Below are positions 61,105 to 64,000 of a DNA stretch of 64,000 nt, piece after piece (the first letter of the stretch is position 1; each line of letters opens with the position of its first letter). The position numbers and the translations under genes are program-made. The notes beneath the pieces are model-generated. The model saw nothing but the letters and a program-made list of their open reading frames with translations, was not told the DNA's origin and made no database searches. Source of the stretch: Teredinibacter haidensis (GTDB lineage Bacteria; Pseudomonadota; Gammaproteobacteria; Pseudomonadales; Cellvibrionaceae); contig NZ_CP060084.1 in NCBI RefSeq assembly GCF_014211975.1, forward strand, positions 558,001 to 622,000, in the 5' to 3' direction.

Positions 61105-61392
61105 ATGTCCAGCACTTTAACTGACGCAAACGGCAATACTATCAATTTGTATCGCCGCCTACTAAGCTACGCTTATAATTACAAATCCTTTCTGATTATC
61201 AGTATTTTCGGTTTCGTGTTGTTTAGCGGAATGGATGCATTACTTTTTAAAACTCCCGGATTTTTTGTCGCCGCCATTGAAGGCAATCCCGTCGATCTGG
61301 GAAGATTCAATTTCATTAGCGTAGATATACGCTCTTCAATTTATTTTGTACCCATAACAATTATTGTTTTAAGTGCCGAATTCGCAAAGTAA
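61105..61392 (+). pseudogene. MsbA-like ABC exporter, N-terminal fragment cut by IS30
   Basis: Only the first part of an ABC exporter remains: TINLYRRLLSYAYNYKSFL, then the first helix (IISIFGFVLFSGMDALLF) and part of the second (SIYFVPITIIVLSAEFAK). The start resembles MsbA-type lipid flippases. The frame ends at 61392 where the IS30 begins, and what lies to the right of the IS30 is unrelated, so the rest has been deleted or moved. No nucleotide-binding domain remains. Confidence 0.72.
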
Positions 61393-62442
61393 GTGCAACA
61401 CGCCTGCCTCTTCCTTTATATAGGGTGAACTGGGATACTCATGGTTTTTCTCGACCAGCAAGAAGAGGAATCTCATGACATACCACCAGCTCACCACCGA
61501 TGAAAGATATACTATAGCTGCCTATCTAAAGCAACGAAAATCACAAGCATTCATTGCTCGCGCCCTAAATAGAAGCCCTTCAAGCATTTCCCGTGAGTTA
61601 AAAAGAAATCGTCGGCCAGATGGAAAGTATTGTGCCGCCCGTGCTGTAAAGCGTACTTCTCGCATCCGGCGAGAGTCCCGTCGAAAATGGTACTTCACCG
61701 ATATCGAGCTTCAAATGGTTATTGCGCTAATACGTCTAGACTGGAGCCCGGAACAAGCATCTCTATGGCTCAAGAAATGCAATATTCGATCCATTAGCCA
61801 CTCAACCATCTATCGCTATATTTGGTACGATATTTTTTACCTGGGCGATCTCCATAAACACTTGCGTCAGTCTCAAAAACAACGTCGTAAAAAGTATAGA
61901 AGCCCTGATTCTAGAGGCGTTTTGGCTAATAAGGCCCATATTTCTGAGCGACCAATAGGTGCAGAAAACAAGTCTCGTATAGGCCACTTTGAGATCGACA
62001 CTGTTCATGGATCTAGGGACCAGCACTCAATCGTCACGCTGGTCGATCGAAAGAGTAAATACACCATTATTGGTAAAATCAAAAACCGCACTACGGATGA
62101 ATTAAACCGCAAGGTAATTCAATTGATTGCAAAAGAGGTTAAACAGGTAAGGTCGATCACCTCCGACAACGGAACTGAATTCCATCAATACAAAAAGATA
62201 GAAGAAGCGACTAACGCAACATTCTATTTTGCCAACCCATATCACTCATGGGAGAGAGGTTTAAACGAAAACACAAATGGACTTATACGACAATATTTAC
62301 CTAAAGGTGAATCAATGAAAAATATCACTCAAAAAGATTGTGACAAAATTGCAATGAAACTTAACCGGCGACCAAGAAAGTGTTTAAATATGGAAACACC
62401 GGAGGCAGTCTATGTACGTTAGTCAATTTCGTTGCACTTCAT
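61388..62442 (+). mobile_element. IS30-family insertion sequence
   Basis: Inverted ends share AAGTGCAAC (61391-61399) and its complement GTTGCACTT (62431-62439), within CAAAGTAAGTGCAAC and CAAATGAAGTGCAAC. The element holds one intact transposase gene. The flanks do not rejoin into one gene, so it marks a deletion or rearrangement joint, not a simple insertion. Confidence 0.82.
61475..62422 (+). CDS. IS30-family transposase
   Basis: A 315-residue DDE transposase that looks intact. N-terminal HTH: YHQLTTDERYTIAAYLKQRK and ARALNRSPSSISRELKRN. Catalytic core: first Asp in IGHFEIDTVHGSRDQHS, second Asp in RSITSDNGTEFHQY, Glu in YHSWERGLNENTNGLIRQY. The ATG follows GAAGAGGAAT. It should be able to move its element. 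Confidence 0.95.
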   Translation: MTYHQLTTDERYTIAAYLKQRKSQAFIARALNRSPSSISRELKRNRRPDGKYCAARAVKRTSRIRRESRRKWYFTDIELQMVIALIRLDWSPEQASLWLKKCNIRSISHSTIYRYIWYDIFYLGDLHKHLRQSQKQRRKKYRSPDSRGVLANKAHISERPIGAENKSRIGHFEIDTVHGSRDQHSIVTLVDRKSKYTIIGKIKNRTTDELNRKVIQLIAKEVKQVRSITSDNGTEFHQYKKIEEATNATFYFANPYHSWERGLNENTNGLIRQYLPKGESMKNITQKDCDKIAMKLNRRPRKCLNMETPEAVYVR

Positions 62443-62678
62443 TTGATAACTCAGGAGGTGTTGCATCTAGTTTTTTTGGTTGGTACTTATCATATGGGGT
62501 ATACAGAGGTGCGTATCAAATACTATTTCAATCTGTTGCAATAGTTGGAGTTGTACTTGGAATTAATGCGTTATTCAATTTTGGCGGCCTATCTAACAAA
62601 GAGTTGTTGGTTTCTTTAGTTGGTGTGAGTGTAGCTGTTGGTTGGTGGTTTTGTTCAAATCGAAGTACAAATTCATAA
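62443..62678 (+). pseudogene. Cassette gene remnant: membrane protein truncated by IS30
   Basis: The frame enters from the IS30 end and reads DNSGGVASSFFGWYLSYGVY, then two hydrophobic helices (LFQSVAIVGVVLGINALF, ELLVSLVGVSVAVGWWF) and a stop before attC site 10. The true start was lost at the IS30 joint. It is the last cassette of the interrupted array, since an attC follows at once. Confidence 0.6.
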
Positions 62679-62789
62679 CAAAAATCCGCACCTGAAAATA
62701 TTGCTACGCTCGTTTTTGTGTATGTCGCGTAGCTCCATTTTACACAAAAACGCTCTCCGCAATATTTTCAGGTGAGCTTGGCGTTATGG
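62673..62789 (+). repeat. attC site 10, nearly identical to site 1
   Basis: Starts TCATAAC and ends GTTATGG. The arms CCGCACCTGAAAATATTG and CAATATTTTCAGGTGAG pair, and the centre is nearly the same as in site 1 (differences at only a few positions). It shows that the cassette array continues 20 kb to the right of the last regular cassette. Confidence 0.88.
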
Positions 62790-62932
62790 CTGTGATATTC
62801 GGCGGAATCGAGAAATCATGTTTAGTCTGGACGTTAAAATATACGAAATGGTAATATTTTAAACTGGAGTATTGCAAACATTGGTAATATTTTATTCTGA
62901 TTGCATAGATTGATTTAAAAGGAGATAACTAC

Positions 62933-63759
62933 TTGAAAAAACGATTTATAAACCTTTATGGGATGCAACAATAGAAACCGGTATGTGCAACAATGCCGAG
63001 CTTACACTAACACTAAAGTTGGCATTTAAGCAGGTCAACCCTGCTGCTGAAGCTCTTGGTGGAGCTTATCATGACTATGGCGACTCGCGTGCCACCGCTC
63101 GAAAAATTGTCAGGTGGTCACCTGCAGATTGGATAGCTTGGAAAATGTCATTTATTAGATCTGATGAACAGTTTTGGAAAGGTAAATTCTGGCTCGTTAA
63201 ATAATTTTTCTGAACTGGAGTATGAGGATTCAGGTACAAAATATATTCCAAACATTTGCCGTCGTTTTAAATTGGACGGGAGTGATGCTTCTCCAGCTTT
63301 CAAATATCATCACATGATAGAATTAGTTGAACTGCACCAATCTGAAACGTGGTTTGGCTCACACTCTAGACTATACGATAGCCTAGACAGTAGTTCGGTA
63401 CAAAAAGGTACTGATAGCAAAGGTAAATCGATTATGCAGCGTGCTCATGTGCACGAGATAGGGCACCTACTTTGTTTAGGGCATGTCGATGAAGGTAAGC
63501 CACACTGCCCCCTAGCGAATACCAACTCGTCCGCTTGCTATGGAGTGAGTGACCAGGACAAAATTCTGTGATGGGTCAAGGTATGCAACTAAGAAACGAG
63601 CATGCTACAGCCTGGCGCAAGGCAGTGATTGGTCTGCTAAGCAATGATAATATTCAGATTCCTACTGATTGGGAAGCGAAGCTGCAACGCCACTACCCGA
63701 GAGACCTCGCGGAAGTCCAAGCTAAAAAATATATTACTACAAAACCCAACAGAAAATAG
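62933..63759 (+). pseudogene. Zinc metalloprotease, frameshifted (effector-like)
   Basis: A single protein spread over three frames: KTIYKPLWDATIETG, then MCNNAELTLTLKLAFKQVNP and SPADWIAWKMSFIRSDEQFW to GKFWL; next NNFSELEYEDSGTKYIPNI with the zinc site HEIGHLLCLGH at 63452-63484 and MQRAHVHE; and finally VMGQGMQLRNEHATAW. Slips occur at an A-run near 62936, around 63202 and near 63562. The start could be a TTG at 62933 after GGAG. HExxHxxxxxH is a metzincin-type site. The gene is dead unless the runs are miscalled. A lipoprotein gene follows, as for toxin-immunity pairs. Confidence 0.75.
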
Positions 63760-63777
63760 CATGAGCAATTTACAACC

Positions 63778-64000
63778 ATGAAGCTAATCGTAACTCCATC
63801 AATCAAAATGTTTTTAGTTGCCTTGTGTCTGTCGCAGGCATCAGTATCTTGCGCACTTGATCAAACGAGAATTACAGGTAATGATAAAGAAGAGGTCCAA
63901 GCCATGACTAGTCAAAAAAGGAACTGTAAATCTAATAGCATTATCAAATCCCAAAGCCTCATAGATTTCGTGCTAAAAGATATACTTGCAAACTATACCC
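63778..64000 (+). CDS. Lipoprotein, cut by window edge
   Basis: The ATG at 63778 opens 74 codons that stay open to the end. The signal is MKLIVTPSIKMFLVALCL followed by the lipobox SVSC near residue 25. The mature start is polar (ALDQTRITGNDKEEVQ). It lies 19 bp after the metalloprotease pseudogene and is probably its partner, perhaps immunity. No family can be named from the N-terminus. Confidence 0.6.
   Translation, partial: MKLIVTPSIKMFLVALCLSQASVSCALDQTRITGNDKEEVQAMTSQKRNCKSNSIIKSQSLIDFVLKDILANYT

Noticed and set aside
1..64000. CRISPR arrays and tRNA/rRNA genes
   Set aside because: No regularly spaced short direct repeats; no tRNA cloverleaf or rRNA segment recognised by eye. The regular repeats at 31-43 kb are attC sites.

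Overview
The window looks like a chromosomal segment of a marine or plant-polysaccharide-degrading gammaproteobacterium, probably Cellvibrionaceae/Alteromonadales-like. The case rests on a GH10 xylanase start, a GH3 glucosidase lipoprotein, a FucP-type sugar transporter beside glucokinase, a GlyGly-CTERM protein, a selD/selU operon, assimilatory nitrate reduction, and an SOS-controlled dnaE2. The genus is inference; nothing in the sequence fixes it.

Positions 1-29,000 are a conserved core. A five-gene minus-strand selenium operon runs selD, selU (mnmH), then a PhnD/PhnC/PhnE-like ABC importer that is probably a selenium oxyanion importer, with start-stop overlaps throughout. After it come a GFA-domain protein, a serine hydrolase, a nitrate assimilation pair (FAD oxidoreductase and NasA), an OmpR-type two-component system, a YgaV/YgaP-like sulfur regulator and rhodanese pair, a large chemoreceptor, a sugar catabolism group (Gfo/Idh oxidoreductase, MFS, Glk, GH3), a secreted cyclophilin, and dnaE2 under a near-perfect LexA box.

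Positions 30,000-42,900 are an integron cassette array with no integrase in the window (a CALIN-type cluster). Eight to nine attC-like sites separate plus-strand cassettes. Cassettes include a 3.8 kb gene for a PD-(D/E)xK-STAND NTPase resembling Avs antiphage proteins, a probable membrane toxin plus immunity pair, a lipoprotein plus SleB-like hydrolase pair, and two cassettes with no convincing gene. One attC is split by a group IIC intron with its reverse transcriptase. A tenth attC, nearly identical to the first, lies at 62.7 kb, so the array seems to have been opened by insertions and then to resume there.

Positions 43,000-62,440 are a mobile-element zone: two 561-bp IS200-like copies in inverted orientation, an IS3 remnant, IS66 and IS5-like remnants, an IS30, and scraps of housekeeping genes (gcvP, an MsbA-like ABC protein). 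Between the IS200 copies lies a peptide natural-product (RiPP) cluster of about 14.5 kb. It has a CvaA/MchE-like adaptor, a C39 peptidase-ABC exporter, a 62-residue double-glycine precursor with a mirror-symmetric six-cysteine core, a MacAB-like efflux system, a stand-alone C39 domain without catalytic Cys and His, three glycosyltransferase genes (one fused to a HlyC-like acyltransferase domain, one broken), an FkbM methyltransferase and a remote SelO-like pseudokinase. I infer a secreted, disulfide-bonded and probably glycosylated bacteriocin. This is the most novel system in the window. The last 1.2 kb holds a frameshifted zinc metalloprotease gene and the start of a lipoprotein gene.
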